9,649 nucleotides of DNA, taken from NCBI GenBank assembly GCA_026389415.1, contig JAPLHX010000308.1, positions 1 through 9,649 on the forward strand, in the 5' to 3' direction. The position numbers were made by a program, and so were the translations under genes. This document shows positions 1-6,787 of the stretch, in pieces (the first letter of the stretch is position 1; each line of letters starts with the position of its first letter). The notes beneath the pieces were generated by a model. The model was not told where the DNA came from, ran no database searches, and saw only the letters and a list, made by a program, of their open reading frames with translations. This stretch comes from Coprothermobacterota bacterium (GTDB lineage: Bacteria > Caldisericota > JANLFM01).

Positions 1-913
1 ACAACACCTCCGGCAGTTCCTCTCCCCCCACGCCCATTTTGACGGATAGATGCGCACCGGAGCCCAGAAAAACGGCATCATACTCCTGCTGCAACTGAGA
101 CAGCCGGATGTCCTTGCCCAAGCGCACGTTCGTGCGAATCTCAATGCCAAGATTGGTGATGGTGGCGATTTCCCGGTCGAGGATTTCCTTGGGCAAACGG
201 TATTGGGGGATGCCATAGCGCAGCCAACCGCCGGCTTTCGGCAAGGCCTCAAAGATGGTAATAGCATGACCCCTCTGCCGCAGGTAATAGGCAGCGGTCA
301 GTCCGGCCGGTCCTGCACCGACCACCGCCACTTTTTTCCCGCTATTCTTAGCCACGGCGGGTTGGAAGGGTTGGTCGGAGGCCAAATCCAAGTCAGCCAG
401 GTATCGTTTGATGGTGCAGATGGCAACGGGTTCATCCACCAGATTCCGGCGGCACTCCGTTTCACACGGATGCGGGCAGACCCTTCCAAGGCTGGCCGGG
501 AGAGGTAGAGTCTCCTTAATCAACCGAATGGCTTCTTCTACCATCCCATTGGCTGCCAAGGCCAGATAGCCTTGAGCGTCACAACCCGCGGGACAGGCGT
601 TCCGGCAGGGACCGATGCAATCACCGAAATGATTGGAGAGCAGCAGTTCCAATGCCATCCGACGAGCGGCACAGGTTCGTTCGCTGTCGGTCTCCACGAC
701 CATCCCATCTGCCACGCGAGTCGAACAGGCCGGGACGAATCCTCGAGCCCCCTTCACCTCCACCAAACAGACCCAGCAGGAACCAAAAGGTTCCAACTTT
801 TCGTCATGGCACATATGGGGGATGGCGATGCCCTGGTTGCGGGCGACTTCCAATATCGTTTTGCCCGCTTCCGCTTCGATCGCCTTCCCATTGAGCGTGA
901 TCTGAATCTGCAT
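1..913 (-). CDS. Ferredoxin-domain + GltD/NfnL-like FAD oxidoreductase, subunit of the NuoEF-type complex (3' end outside window)
   Basis: The first 304 residues are visible and the frame is open to the window edge. Residues 1-75 are a plant-type [2Fe-2S] ferredoxin domain with ligands C35, C46, C49 and C63. Residues 95-170 are a cysteine-rich GltD/NfnL-type linker: H95, C99, C103, C107 and C111, then GRVCPHPCETEC with C146, C150 and C154. A Rossmann FAD-binding loop VVGAGPAG lies at 197-204, followed by GGWLRYGIPQYRLP (228-241), typical of glutamate-synthase small-subunit-like flavoproteins. The ATG at 913 lies 3 bases after the nuoF stop, behind a weak SD-like GCGAGG. I infer that it takes electrons from, or gives them to, the NuoEF-type pair next to it. 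It could be the large subunit of a bifurcating NADH/NADPH-ferredoxin transhydrogenase, or the front of a formate dehydrogenase or hydrogenase subunit if a catalytic domain follows. The visible part does not decide this. The fold assignment is firm and the enzyme identity is open. Confidence 0.85.
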   Translation of the reverse strand, partial: MQIQITLNGKAIEAEAGKTILEVARNQGIAIPHMCHDEKLEPFGSCWVCLVEVKGARGFVPACSTRVADGMVVETDSERTCAARRMALELLLSNHFGDCIGPCRNACPAGCDAQGYLALAANGMVEEAIRLIKETLPLPASLGRVCPHPCETECRRNLVDEPVAICTIKRYLADLDLASDQPFQPAVAKNSGKKVAVVGAGPAGLTAAYYLRQRGHAITIFEALPKAGGWLRYGIPQYRLPKEILDREIATITNLGIEIRTNVRLGKDIRLSQLQQEYDAVFLGSGAHLSVKMGVGGEELPEVL

Positions 914-916
914 GGC

Positions 917-2713
917 CTACCTCGCCTTTACCGCGTCAAAGCGACACTTGGTGACGCAACTGCCGCAATGGATGCAGAGGGATTGGTCCACCGCATGCAC
1001 CTGCTTTACGATACCGGAAATCGCTTGGACAGGACAAACCCGGGCACAGATCGTACAACCTGTGCACCGCAACGGATCGATTTCGTAGGTCAGCAGTTTT
1101 TTGCAGTAATGTGCCGGGCATCGCTTTTCCCTGATATGCGCTTCATACTCATCCCGAAAGTACCGCAGAGTGGTGAGCACGGGGTTGGGGGCAGTTTGAC
1201 CCAACCCGCAGAGGGAGGCGACTTTTACCTTTTCACAGAGGTCCTCCAACAGCTCAATATCTCCCTCTTTCCCTTCTCCCTGGGTGATACGGGTCAAGAC
1301 TTCCAGCATCCGCTTGGTTCCCACCCGACAAAATGTGCACTTACCACAGGATTCCTTCTGCGTGAAATCAAGGAAAAAACGGGCGATTTCGACCATGCAG
1401 GCGGTATCGTCTAGCACTACCATTCCGCCGGAACCCATGATCGCCCCTGTTTGCGTGACGGATTCGTAATCAATCACGGTATCCGCCAATCCGGCAGGGA
1501 TACAACCGCCGGAGGGACCGCCCATTTGTACGGCTTTGAATTCGCGCCCCTGCTTGATCCCACCACCCACTTCAAAAATCACTTCGCGAATGGTAATGCC
1601 CATTGGCACTTCCACCAACCCTCCACGGGCGATTTTGCCTGCCAAAGCGAATACTTTAGTGCCTTTGCTTTTTTCCGTGCCCATCGCCGCGAAGGCCGCC
1701 CCGCCTTGGAGCAGGATCCAGGGGATATTGGCGTAGCTTTCCACATTGTTGATATTGGTTGGTTTCCCCCAGAGACCGCTTGTGGCCGGAAATGGCGGTC
1801 TCAAGCGAGGCATCCCTCGTTTCCCTTCGATGGAAGCCATCAATGCTGTCTCTTCACCACAGACAAACGCGCCCGCACCTTCCTTGACATGCAATTGAAA
1901 GGAAAAATCCGTGCCAAGGATGTTCTTTCCGAGGTAGCCGAGCGCGGTGGCATCGACAATCGCTTTCTTTAAGCGGGCCACCGCCAACGGGTATTCCGCC
2001 CGAACATAGAGGTACCCTTCATCCGCGCCGATGGCGTAGCCACAGATCAGCATCCCTTCTAAGATGCTGTGCGGATCTCCTTCCAACACGGAACGGTCCA
2101 TGAAAGCGCCCGGGTCACCCTCATCCCCGTTGCAGATCACGTATTTTTTCTCGCCCCTTGCGCTGTGGGCGAATTGCCATTTCATCCCGGTGGGAAAACC
2201 GGCGCCCCCACGGCCACGCAAACCGGAGTCCATGATCGTTTTGATCACTTCTTCCGCATCCATCGTCTTGATCGCTTTCGTCAGAGCACGATATCCGTCC
2301 CGCGCTAGGTACTGATCAATGCTCTCTGGATTCATCAGGCCGCAGTTGCGCAAGACAATCCGTTTCTGCTTGGCAAAAAAGCTGTCATCCGGCAAGGCCA
2401 TGGTTTGGGCGCGGACCAACCATTCCACGACCGGCGTCTGCCCCAGGAAATGCTCCTCCACGATACGAGCTACCCGTTCCGGCGTCACGTTCCCGTAGGT
2501 GAAGAGGCTCCCCCCGGGATCAATCACGTCCACCAACGGTTCGCGATAGCACATCCCTACACACCCGGTTTCGGTCAGCTCGACCGGAGCGTGGGCTCGA
2601 TCGATGGTGTCCTGCAAAGCGGATCGTACCTTTTGGCCACCGGCGGCAATGCCACAACTGCCGAGCCCAACGACCACCTTGTATCTCTTCGGTTTGAGCC
2701 GGACCGGTGTCAC
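917..2713 (-). CDS. nuoF: NuoF-like NADH-binding FMN/iron-sulfur subunit with C-terminal 2[4Fe-4S] ferredoxin domain
   Basis: This 598-residue protein is the NADH-oxidising/NAD-reducing module of soluble multi-subunit enzymes (HydB/HndC/BfuB type), longer than the roughly 430 residues of respiratory NuoF. Domains in order: thioredoxin-like domain (about 12-90) with C20, C51 and C55; FMN/NADH core with GRGGAGFPTG (167-176) and EGAGAFVCGEETAL (278-291); SLBB-like region with GGPSGG (398-403); the NuoF [4Fe-4S] site ESCGKCTFCRVGT with C456, C459, C462 and distal C502; then two ferredoxin-type [4Fe-4S] motifs, C550/C553/C556/C560 and C580/C583/C586/C590. The GTG start at 2713 has AAGGAG 7 bases upstream, inside the end of nuoE, and only one base separates the two genes. 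The extra ferredoxin domain points to a cytosolic ferredoxin-linked enzyme rather than membrane complex I, and no other nuo genes are visible. The family call is certain; the partner reaction is inferred. Confidence 0.95.
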   Translation of the reverse strand: MTPVRLKPKRYKVVVGLGSCGIAAGGQKVRSALQDTIDRAHAPVELTETGCVGMCYREPLVDVIDPGGSLFTYGNVTPERVARIVEEHFLGQTPVVEWLVRAQTMALPDDSFFAKQKRIVLRNCGLMNPESIDQYLARDGYRALTKAIKTMDAEEVIKTIMDSGLRGRGGAGFPTGMKWQFAHSARGEKKYVICNGDEGDPGAFMDRSVLEGDPHSILEGMLICGYAIGADEGYLYVRAEYPLAVARLKKAIVDATALGYLGKNILGTDFSFQLHVKEGAGAFVCGEETALMASIEGKRGMPRLRPPFPATSGLWGKPTNINNVESYANIPWILLQGGAAFAAMGTEKSKGTKVFALAGKIARGGLVEVPMGITIREVIFEVGGGIKQGREFKAVQMGGPSGGCIPAGLADTVIDYESVTQTGAIMGSGGMVVLDDTACMVEIARFFLDFTQKESCGKCTFCRVGTKRMLEVLTRITQGEGKEGDIELLEDLCEKVKVASLCGLGQTAPNPVLTTLRYFRDEYEAHIREKRCPAHYCKKLLTYEIDPLRCTGCTICARVCPVQAISGIVKQVHAVDQSLCIHCGSCVTKCRFDAVKAR

Positions 2714-2714
2714 C

Positions 2715-3215
2715 TCAAAACTCCTTCACGATCTTGCGGGCTTTATCCGGGGAAAGACGGCCAAAGGTTTCCTGATCAATCATAATGACGGGAGCCAGAC
2801 TGCAACATCCAAGACAAGCTACGGACTCCACTGTGAACTTTCCGTCCTCGGTGGTCGCCCCCTCCAACACCCGCAATTGCTCCAAAATGGCCCCGCTCAC
2901 TTCCGTGGCCCCGCTGACATGACAGGCGGTGCCATGGCACACCTTGCACAAATGTTTGCCGATGGGTTTCAGCCGAAACTGCGCATAGAAAGTGACAACG
3001 CCATACACTTGACTGGCCGGGATTTCCAGGCCAAGGGCGATGGCCTGGATGGCCCAAATTGGCAAGTATCCCAAGGTTTCTTGTACCTCTTGCAGGACCG
3101 GAATCACAGCGCCTATGCGTCCGCTGTAGCGAGCCAAAACTCGCTCCACTCTGGCTTGATCGCCCAGTGGGGGATCCCCCTGCCGGGGCAGGCGGGTCTT
3201 GCTGGATTTACTCAT
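2715..3215 (-). CDS. nuoE: NuoE-like thioredoxin-fold [2Fe-2S] subunit
   Basis: This 166-residue protein has the usual length for the 24-kDa-type subunit that partners NuoF. An N-terminal helical part (about 20-80) contains LQEVQETLGYLP and the conserved VYGVVTFYAQF stretch. The thioredoxin-fold domain follows, with all four [2Fe-2S] ligands in the family spacing: C93-x4-C98 (CHGTAC) and C134-x3-C138 (CLGCC). It transfers electrons within a NuoE/NuoF NAD(H) dehydrogenase module in the cytoplasm. The ATG at 3215 is preceded by AGGAGG with a 5-base spacer, the best ribosome binding site within the operon body. It starts 21 bases after the AMMECR1-domain gene and is followed one base later by nuoF. 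The soluble HydC/HndA/BfuC relatives are more likely counterparts than complex I, given the partner's extra ferredoxin domain. Confidence 0.95.
   Translation of the reverse strand: MSKSSKTRLPRQGDPPLGDQARVERVLARYSGRIGAVIPVLQEVQETLGYLPIWAIQAIALGLEIPASQVYGVVTFYAQFRLKPIGKHLCKVCHGTACHVSGATEVSGAILEQLRVLEGATTEDGKFTVESVACLGCCSLAPVIMIDQETFGRLSPDKARKIVKEF
2721..2726 (-). promoter_or_regulatory. Ribosome binding site of nuoF, fixes its GTG start
   Basis: AAGGAG lies within the last codons of nuoE, 7 bases before the GTG at 2713-2711. No ATG in the nuoF frame gives a better start without losing the beginning of the thioredoxin-like domain, so this site selects the GTG. The overlap with the nuoE end suggests translational coupling of the two subunits. 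Confidence 0.8.
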
Positions 3216-3220
3216 GCCGT

Positions 3221-3226
3221 CCTCCT
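3221..3226 (-). promoter_or_regulatory. Ribosome binding site of nuoE
   Basis: A full AGGAGG with a 5-base spacer to the ATG at 3215-3213 lies in the 21-base gap after the AMMECR1-domain gene. It is much stronger than the sites of tatD and the AMMECR1 gene, which suggests that the redox subunits are translated more strongly than those two genes. Confidence 0.8.
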
Positions 3227-3236
3227 GTGGGGGCGT

Positions 3237-3749
3237 TCAGTGAAAACGCTGCACCTCGAAACGATAGATCCGATAAGGTTCATGGGGTCCAATGCCGGCT
3301 TTCTGGCAGGCGATGGACAATTGCTGTTCTACGGAATCCACTCCTTCCAGATCCGGCAAGAGCACTCCTCGGCGCCAGCCGCATTCCACGATCACACCGT
3401 AACGTCGGGGGTCCAGATCCTCCCGCTGGGCAGGTTGGGCAGGCGTCAGCACATCCACCGAGATCTCCAGCCGGGGCACTTCTGCCAGGGTAACGGGGGG
3501 GAAGCGCGGATCTCGCATGGAGGCGGCAATCGCGTTGCGCTTTACTTCCTCGATCAGCGTGGGTGCTTGCGGCTCCAGCGTGCCAATGCAACCGCGCAGT
3601 CTGCCATCGATGTGCAGAGAAACGAAGGTTGCCGCGCGCACAGGGAGATCCGCCGGCAAAAGAATGGCAATCTTCGCCGACTCTCTACCGGCCAAGTTCG
3701 CTTCGATAGTCTGATGGGCGATCTGCACCAATGGGTGGGGTTTAGTCAT
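3237..3749 (-). CDS. AMMECR1-domain protein (AmmeMemoRadiSam system protein A type)
   Basis: This is a 170-residue, single-domain AMMECR1 protein. The hallmark LRGCIGT is at 51-57, DPRFPPV at 80-86, and the C-terminal block RRGVLLPDLEGVDSVEQQ begins at 126 and continues to KAGI at 150-153. These are the conserved stretches of the family, including the invariant cysteine C54. The family often occurs with MEMO-like and radical SAM proteins (the AmmeMemoRadiSam group), and its biochemical role is not settled. Neither partner is in this window. I chose the ATG at 3749 because the domain begins right after it (HPLVQIAHQTIE). A TTG at 3779 would add ten residues (MPLPFTIGLK). Neither start has a strong ribosome binding site. 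The gene sits 46 bases after tatD and 21 bases before nuoE, so it is probably cotranscribed with both. Confidence 0.9.
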   Translation of the reverse strand: MTKPHPLVQIAHQTIEANLAGRESAKIAILLPADLPVRAATFVSLHIDGRLRGCIGTLEPQAPTLIEEVKRNAIAASMRDPRFPPVTLAEVPRLEISVDVLTPAQPAQREDLDPRRYGVIVECGWRRGVLLPDLEGVDSVEQQLSIACQKAGIGPHEPYRIYRFEVQRFH

Positions 3750-3795
3750 CTTTAGCCCGATTGTAAACGGCAGCGGCAATCCCAGACAAGGGGGT

Positions 3796-4569
3796 TCAAG
3801 TCACCAGGCACAACAATCTGTGCGCATTCTCCCAGGCATGGACGGCAAGATCCTCGGCCGGCTCGCCGCGAAGGTCCGCAACGAACTCCAGCACCGAGCG
3901 GACGAATGCGGGTTCATTTCGTCCTTTGCGATCGGGCAGTGGCTTCAGGTAAGGACAGTCTGTCTCCACTAAAATCCGGTCGGCCGGCACTTTTGCAGCG
4001 ACCTCGCGAATGGAATGACTCGCCGGATAGGTGACATTGCCGGCAAACGAGAGATAGAAACCAAGGTCAAGCGCCTGGCGGGCTTCTTTCCAGCTCGCGG
4101 AGAAGCAATGCAGTACACCGCCGAATTCCTTGGCTTGCTCCTCCTCCAGGATGACCAACAGATCGGCGTGGGCGTCCCGCTCGTGCACGATGATCGGCAA
4201 CTTCGCCTTGCGAGCCAAACGGATTTGGGCGCGGAAGATTTCCTGTTGCAGCGGGCGGGGCGATAGATCCCGGTAATAATCCAAACCGATTTCTCCCCAG
4301 GCGACCACTTTGGGTGAGGATCGGAGGGTGTCCAGGAACTTGTAATCGGCATCCAGGACCGTTTTGGCATCGTGCGGATGCACCCCCACTGAGGCCCAGA
4401 CGTAGGGAACGGTTTGGCTCAACGTCACGGATTCCGCTGAGCTGCGGAAGTTATAGCCGACACAGAGCAGCTTTTCTACTCCCCTGGATTGCGCCCGGCG
4501 AAGGACCAGGGGCAAGTCACGGGCAAAATCCCGCATGTTGAGGTGGGTGTGCGTGTCGAAGAGTCGCAA
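3796..4569 (-). CDS. tatD: TatD family metal-dependent hydrolase (DNase-like)
   Basis: This 257-residue TIM-barrel amidohydrolase-fold protein has normal TatD length. All metal ligands are present: HxH at H7/H9 (DTHTHL), E93 in GEIGLDYY, H129 in IIVHERDA, H154 in LHCFS, and D204 in ETDCPY. Family members are metal-dependent nucleases with 3'-5' exonuclease or DNA-repair roles, acting in the cytoplasm. The start is the TTG at 4569, two bases after the metG stop (TGACCTTG). The next in-frame ATG (residue 12) would remove the HxH motif, and any upstream extension would lie within the metG coding region in another frame. The leader before TTG has only a weak AAGG, so translation is probably coupled to metG. 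The metG-tatD order is typical of Firmicutes, where rnmV and ksgA often follow; here they do not. Confidence 0.93.
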   Translation of the reverse strand: MRLFDTHTHLNMRDFARDLPLVLRRAQSRGVEKLLCVGYNFRSSAESVTLSQTVPYVWASVGVHPHDAKTVLDADYKFLDTLRSSPKVVAWGEIGLDYYRDLSPRPLQQEIFRAQIRLARKAKLPIIVHERDAHADLLVILEEEQAKEFGGVLHCFSASWKEARQALDLGFYLSFAGNVTYPASHSIREVAAKVPADRILVETDCPYLKPLPDRKGRNEPAFVRSVLEFVADLRGEPAEDLAVHAWENAHRLLCLVT

Positions 4570-4571
4570 GG

Positions 4572-6488
4572 TCAGGATACCTTGGCGCCGGGGGGAATCT
4601 CGCCCTCCACCGTCAACAGCGCTAATTGCTCCGTTTCCTTTTCCCCCGTGGCGGCAGCCAGGATCATGCCATCGGAGGCGACTCCGCGAAGCATCGCCGG
4701 TTGGAGATTGGCCAAGACCACCACGGTTCGACCTTCCAGTTGAGCCGGCGTGTAATGCAAGGCAATCCCGGCCACGATTGTGCGTGACTCCGGTTCCCCG
4801 ATATCCACCGTCAACTGCAGCAGTTTTTTGGCGCCGGCGATGGGCTCCGCTCGCAATACCTTCCCCACTCGCAACTCCAGTTTGGCGAAATCTTCGATCG
4901 GGAGTCGTTTCTGGATGGAATTCGCTGCTGGAACCAGGGGTGGACTGCTCGGTTCGGGCCTGGGAAACAACGGCGCCGGGCGGGACACGGACAGGCCAGT
5001 CGGCAAAAGACCCCACTTGAGCTCCTGATCCCAAATTCGCTCTTTCACCTGGCCCGGCAAGCCCAACGACTGCCAGAAGATCTGCGCCGTGGCCGGCAGG
5101 AAGGGAGCGATCAACAATGCGGTCCAGCGCAAGCCTTCCAACAGGTTGTAGAGCACATCGGCCAAGACTTCCGGGCGACCCTCCTTCACCAATCGCCAAG
5201 GAGCCTTTTCGTCAATGTATTTGTTCAGTTTTCCCAGGAAACTCCAAATTTGAGTCAGGGCATCGGAAAAGGCCAATTCGTCCAGGGCAGTCTGTACTCG
5301 TTCTTTGGCGGCTTCGGCTTCAGCCGCTAGCTTGGGGTCCGGTCGGCCAAACGGAATGGTCCCATCGAAGGCGTTTTCCACCAAAGGCAAAGATCGGTTC
5401 AGCAGGTTGCCCAGATCATTCGCCAAGTCGGCCAAGAAGCGCATCTTGAGGGAGCTTTCGGTGAAATCTCCGTCTGCGCCGAAGGGAACTTCGCGCAAGA
5501 TGAAATAGCGAAACACATCCACTGCCACCTTTCGATTGCCCGTCCATTGGCTCAATTCCTCCACCAACGCGATGGGGTCAATCATGTTACCCAAGGATTT
5601 GGAAATCTTCTGTCCCTCTCTGGTCCAAAAACCATGAGCGAACACCTTCCGCGGCATCGGCAAACCGGCCGCCAAGAGCAGGGCCGGCCAGATGATGGAA
5701 TGAAAGCGGTTGATTTCCTTGCCCACCAGGTGCACGTCTGCAGGCCAGTAGCGTTCGAATTTTTCCTGGTCCTGGGGCCATCCCGCCACGGTGATGTAAT
5801 TCAGGAGCGCGTCCACCCATACATAGACAATGTGTTTGGGGTCGAAGGGCAGCGGCACGCCCCAGGTCAAGCTAGATCGGGAGATGGAAATGTCTCGCAA
5901 ACCGCTCTTTAAGACATTCAGCATCTCGTTGTAGCGGATATCCGGCTGAACAAATTCCGGGTGGGCCAAGAAATGGTCGAGCAAAACCTGGTTGTATTTG
6001 GACAGGCGAAAAAAATAATTCTCCTCTTGAACCCATTGCAGCTCGCGACCACAGTCGGGACATAGGCGATCCCGTACATCGCCTTCCACGAAGAATGCCT
6101 CGTCCCAGAAGCAGTGCCAACCCTGGTAGTTCCCTTTGTAGATGTCTCCTTTGGCATAGAGTTCCTCCACGAAACGGGCAACGACTCGCATGTGCCGCGG
6201 TTCCGAAGTGCGGATAAAATCATCGTAGGTAATCTCCAACAAGTCCCAAGTCTTCTGCCAGGTCCCGGCCAACTGATCCACGAAATCGCGGGTGCTCAAA
6301 TTCCTTTTGGCCGCGGACTGCTCCACCTTCTGCGCATGCTCGTCCGTGCCCGTACAAAACAGCACATCGAAACCACGTTGCCGCTTGTAGCGAGCCAGCA
6401 CATCCGCGGCGATCGTGGTGTAAGCATGACCGATGTGTGGCTGGTCATTGATGTAATAAATGGGTGTGGTCAAATAATACTTGGTCAT
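4572..6488 (-). CDS. metG: Methionyl-tRNA synthetase
   Basis: This 638-residue class I synthetase charges tRNA-Met with methionine. The HIGH motif is at 18-21 (PHIGHAY) and the KMSKS loop appears as KISKS at 294-298. The connective-peptide region has C126 and the C143-x2-C146 half of a zinc knuckle, while the position expected to pair with C126 is D129. An anticodon-binding helical domain spans about 340-490. A Pro/Ser-rich linker (about 497-522) leads to a C-terminal EMAP/Arc1p-like tRNA-binding OB domain (530-638, beginning IEDFAKLELRVGKV). The ATG at 6488 is chosen because AGGAGG lies 6 bases upstream and the conserved KYYLTTPIYYIN follows at once. A longer frame runs on into the T-box leader and is not coding. 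Expression is controlled by the T-box riboswitch directly upstream. The stop is 2 bases from the tatD start. Confidence 0.98.
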   Translation of the reverse strand: MTKYYLTTPIYYINDQPHIGHAYTTIAADVLARYKRQRGFDVLFCTGTDEHAQKVEQSAAKRNLSTRDFVDQLAGTWQKTWDLLEITYDDFIRTSEPRHMRVVARFVEELYAKGDIYKGNYQGWHCFWDEAFFVEGDVRDRLCPDCGRELQWVQEENYFFRLSKYNQVLLDHFLAHPEFVQPDIRYNEMLNVLKSGLRDISISRSSLTWGVPLPFDPKHIVYVWVDALLNYITVAGWPQDQEKFERYWPADVHLVGKEINRFHSIIWPALLLAAGLPMPRKVFAHGFWTREGQKISKSLGNMIDPIALVEELSQWTGNRKVAVDVFRYFILREVPFGADGDFTESSLKMRFLADLANDLGNLLNRSLPLVENAFDGTIPFGRPDPKLAAEAEAAKERVQTALDELAFSDALTQIWSFLGKLNKYIDEKAPWRLVKEGRPEVLADVLYNLLEGLRWTALLIAPFLPATAQIFWQSLGLPGQVKERIWDQELKWGLLPTGLSVSRPAPLFPRPEPSSPPLVPAANSIQKRLPIEDFAKLELRVGKVLRAEPIAGAKKLLQLTVDIGEPESRTIVAGIALHYTPAQLEGRTVVVLANLQPAMLRGVASDGMILAAATGEKETEQLALLTVEGEIPPGAKVS

Positions 6489-6494
6489 TTCATT

Positions 6495-6500
6495 CCTCCT
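6495..6500 (-). promoter_or_regulatory. Ribosome binding site of metG
   Basis: AGGAGG lies 6 bases before the ATG at 6488-6486 and just beyond the U-run of the leader terminator. It fixes the metG start and shows that the riboswitch acts on transcription, since the site is not part of the switching helices. Confidence 0.85.
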
Positions 6501-6502
6501 GG

Positions 6503-6542
6503 AAACAAAAATTCCCCTTCCCGTCAGGGACGAAAGGGAATT
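6503..6542 (-). terminator. Rho-independent terminator of the metG T-box leader
   Basis: Read on the minus strand, the 5' arm AATTCCCTTTCGTC (6542-6529) pairs with a 3' arm starting GACGGGAAGGGG (6525 onward) across a three-base CCT loop. One two-base GG bulge interrupts the stem. A T-rich tract (TTTTTGTTT) follows, and then the metG ribosome binding site. The 5' arm bases TTCGT and CCCTG (6533-6525) are also used by the antiterminator, so the two structures exclude each other. Confidence 0.9.
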
Positions 6543-6752
6543 CGTGGTACCACCCTGTTTTATTGCCAAAGCAACCTCGCGCGCAGCCTACACTGCTTTA
6601 CCCGTTAACGGAGGCAAACCGGAAACGCTTACTGCAATGCTCAGCGTTCAACTCCCGAAACATTTCCCGCTGCATCCGGCAACCGGCTTTCACCTTTCCC
6701 GGCTCTCTGTCCGTCGTGATTGGCAGCGGTACTCCCTTCGTTCTTCGTTGCT
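6503..6752 (-). promoter_or_regulatory. T-box riboswitch, methionine (ATG specifier), upstream of metG
   Basis: This is a complete transcriptional T-box leader, which reads the charging state of tRNA-Met. Stem I: basal pairing CAAC/GTTG (6750-6747 with 6652-6649), then CGAA/TTCG, and a specifier loop with the AGTA S-turn (6733-6730) opposite GAAATGT. The loop is closed by CCGCTGC/GCAGCGG (6729-6723 with 6673-6667). The specifier ATG is at 6663-6661. The distal part has the conserved AGAGAG (6708-6703) and GGTGAAAGCC (6694-6685) stretches. A 6-bp stem AACGCT/AGCGTT (6648-6643 with 6629-6624) follows. The T-box sequence CAGGGTGGTACCACGAA is at 6557-6541. Its antiterminator pairs CAGGG with CCCTG and ACGAA with TTCGT, leaving the seven-base bulge TGGTACC that receives the uncharged tRNA 3' end. 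The 5' end is inferred from the -10 position. Confidence 0.95.
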
Positions 6753-6758
6753 TGTTCT

Positions 6759-6787
6759 GTTGTAAGCCTTGGCGGAAAACTTGTCAA
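6759..6787 (-). promoter_or_regulatory. Sigma-A-type promoter of the metG transcription unit
   Basis: A perfect -35 TTGACA (6787-6782) and a -10 TACAAC (6764-6759, four of six matches) are separated by exactly 17 bases. Transcription would begin near 6752, a few bases before the first paired bases of T-box stem I, which is the expected geometry. Confidence 0.8.

Noticed and set aside
572..1414. Long open frame on the plus strand opposite nuoF and the edge flavoprotein gene
   Set aside because: It lies antisense to two genes with complete conserved motifs, has no ribosome binding site or recognisable domain, and its translation shows no family features.
2604..3755. 383-codon open frame on the plus strand opposite nuoF, nuoE and the AMMECR1 gene
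   Set aside because: It spans three well-supported minus-strand genes and their gaps, and the composition is that of a shadow frame.
4570..5199. Upstream extension of the tatD frame
   Set aside because: It overlaps the metG C-terminal tRNA-binding domain in another frame, and the TatD fold begins exactly at the TTG at 4569.
6489..6569. 27-codon N-terminal extension of metG
   Set aside because: The bases are the T-box antiterminator, the terminator and the ribosome binding site; MetRS proteins normally begin right before the KYYLTTPIYYIN-type strand.
6602..6611. Palindrome CCGTTAACGG as a repressor operator
   Set aside because: It lies within the T-box leader, where it can form a small RNA helix between stem I and the T-box sequence, so a separate protein operator is not needed to explain it.
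6781..6786. TTGTCA as a plus-strand -35 box for the ABC genes
   Set aside because: It is 28 bases from the TATACT element, too far for a sigma-A promoter, and overlaps the opposite-strand TTGACA, which it nearly mirrors.
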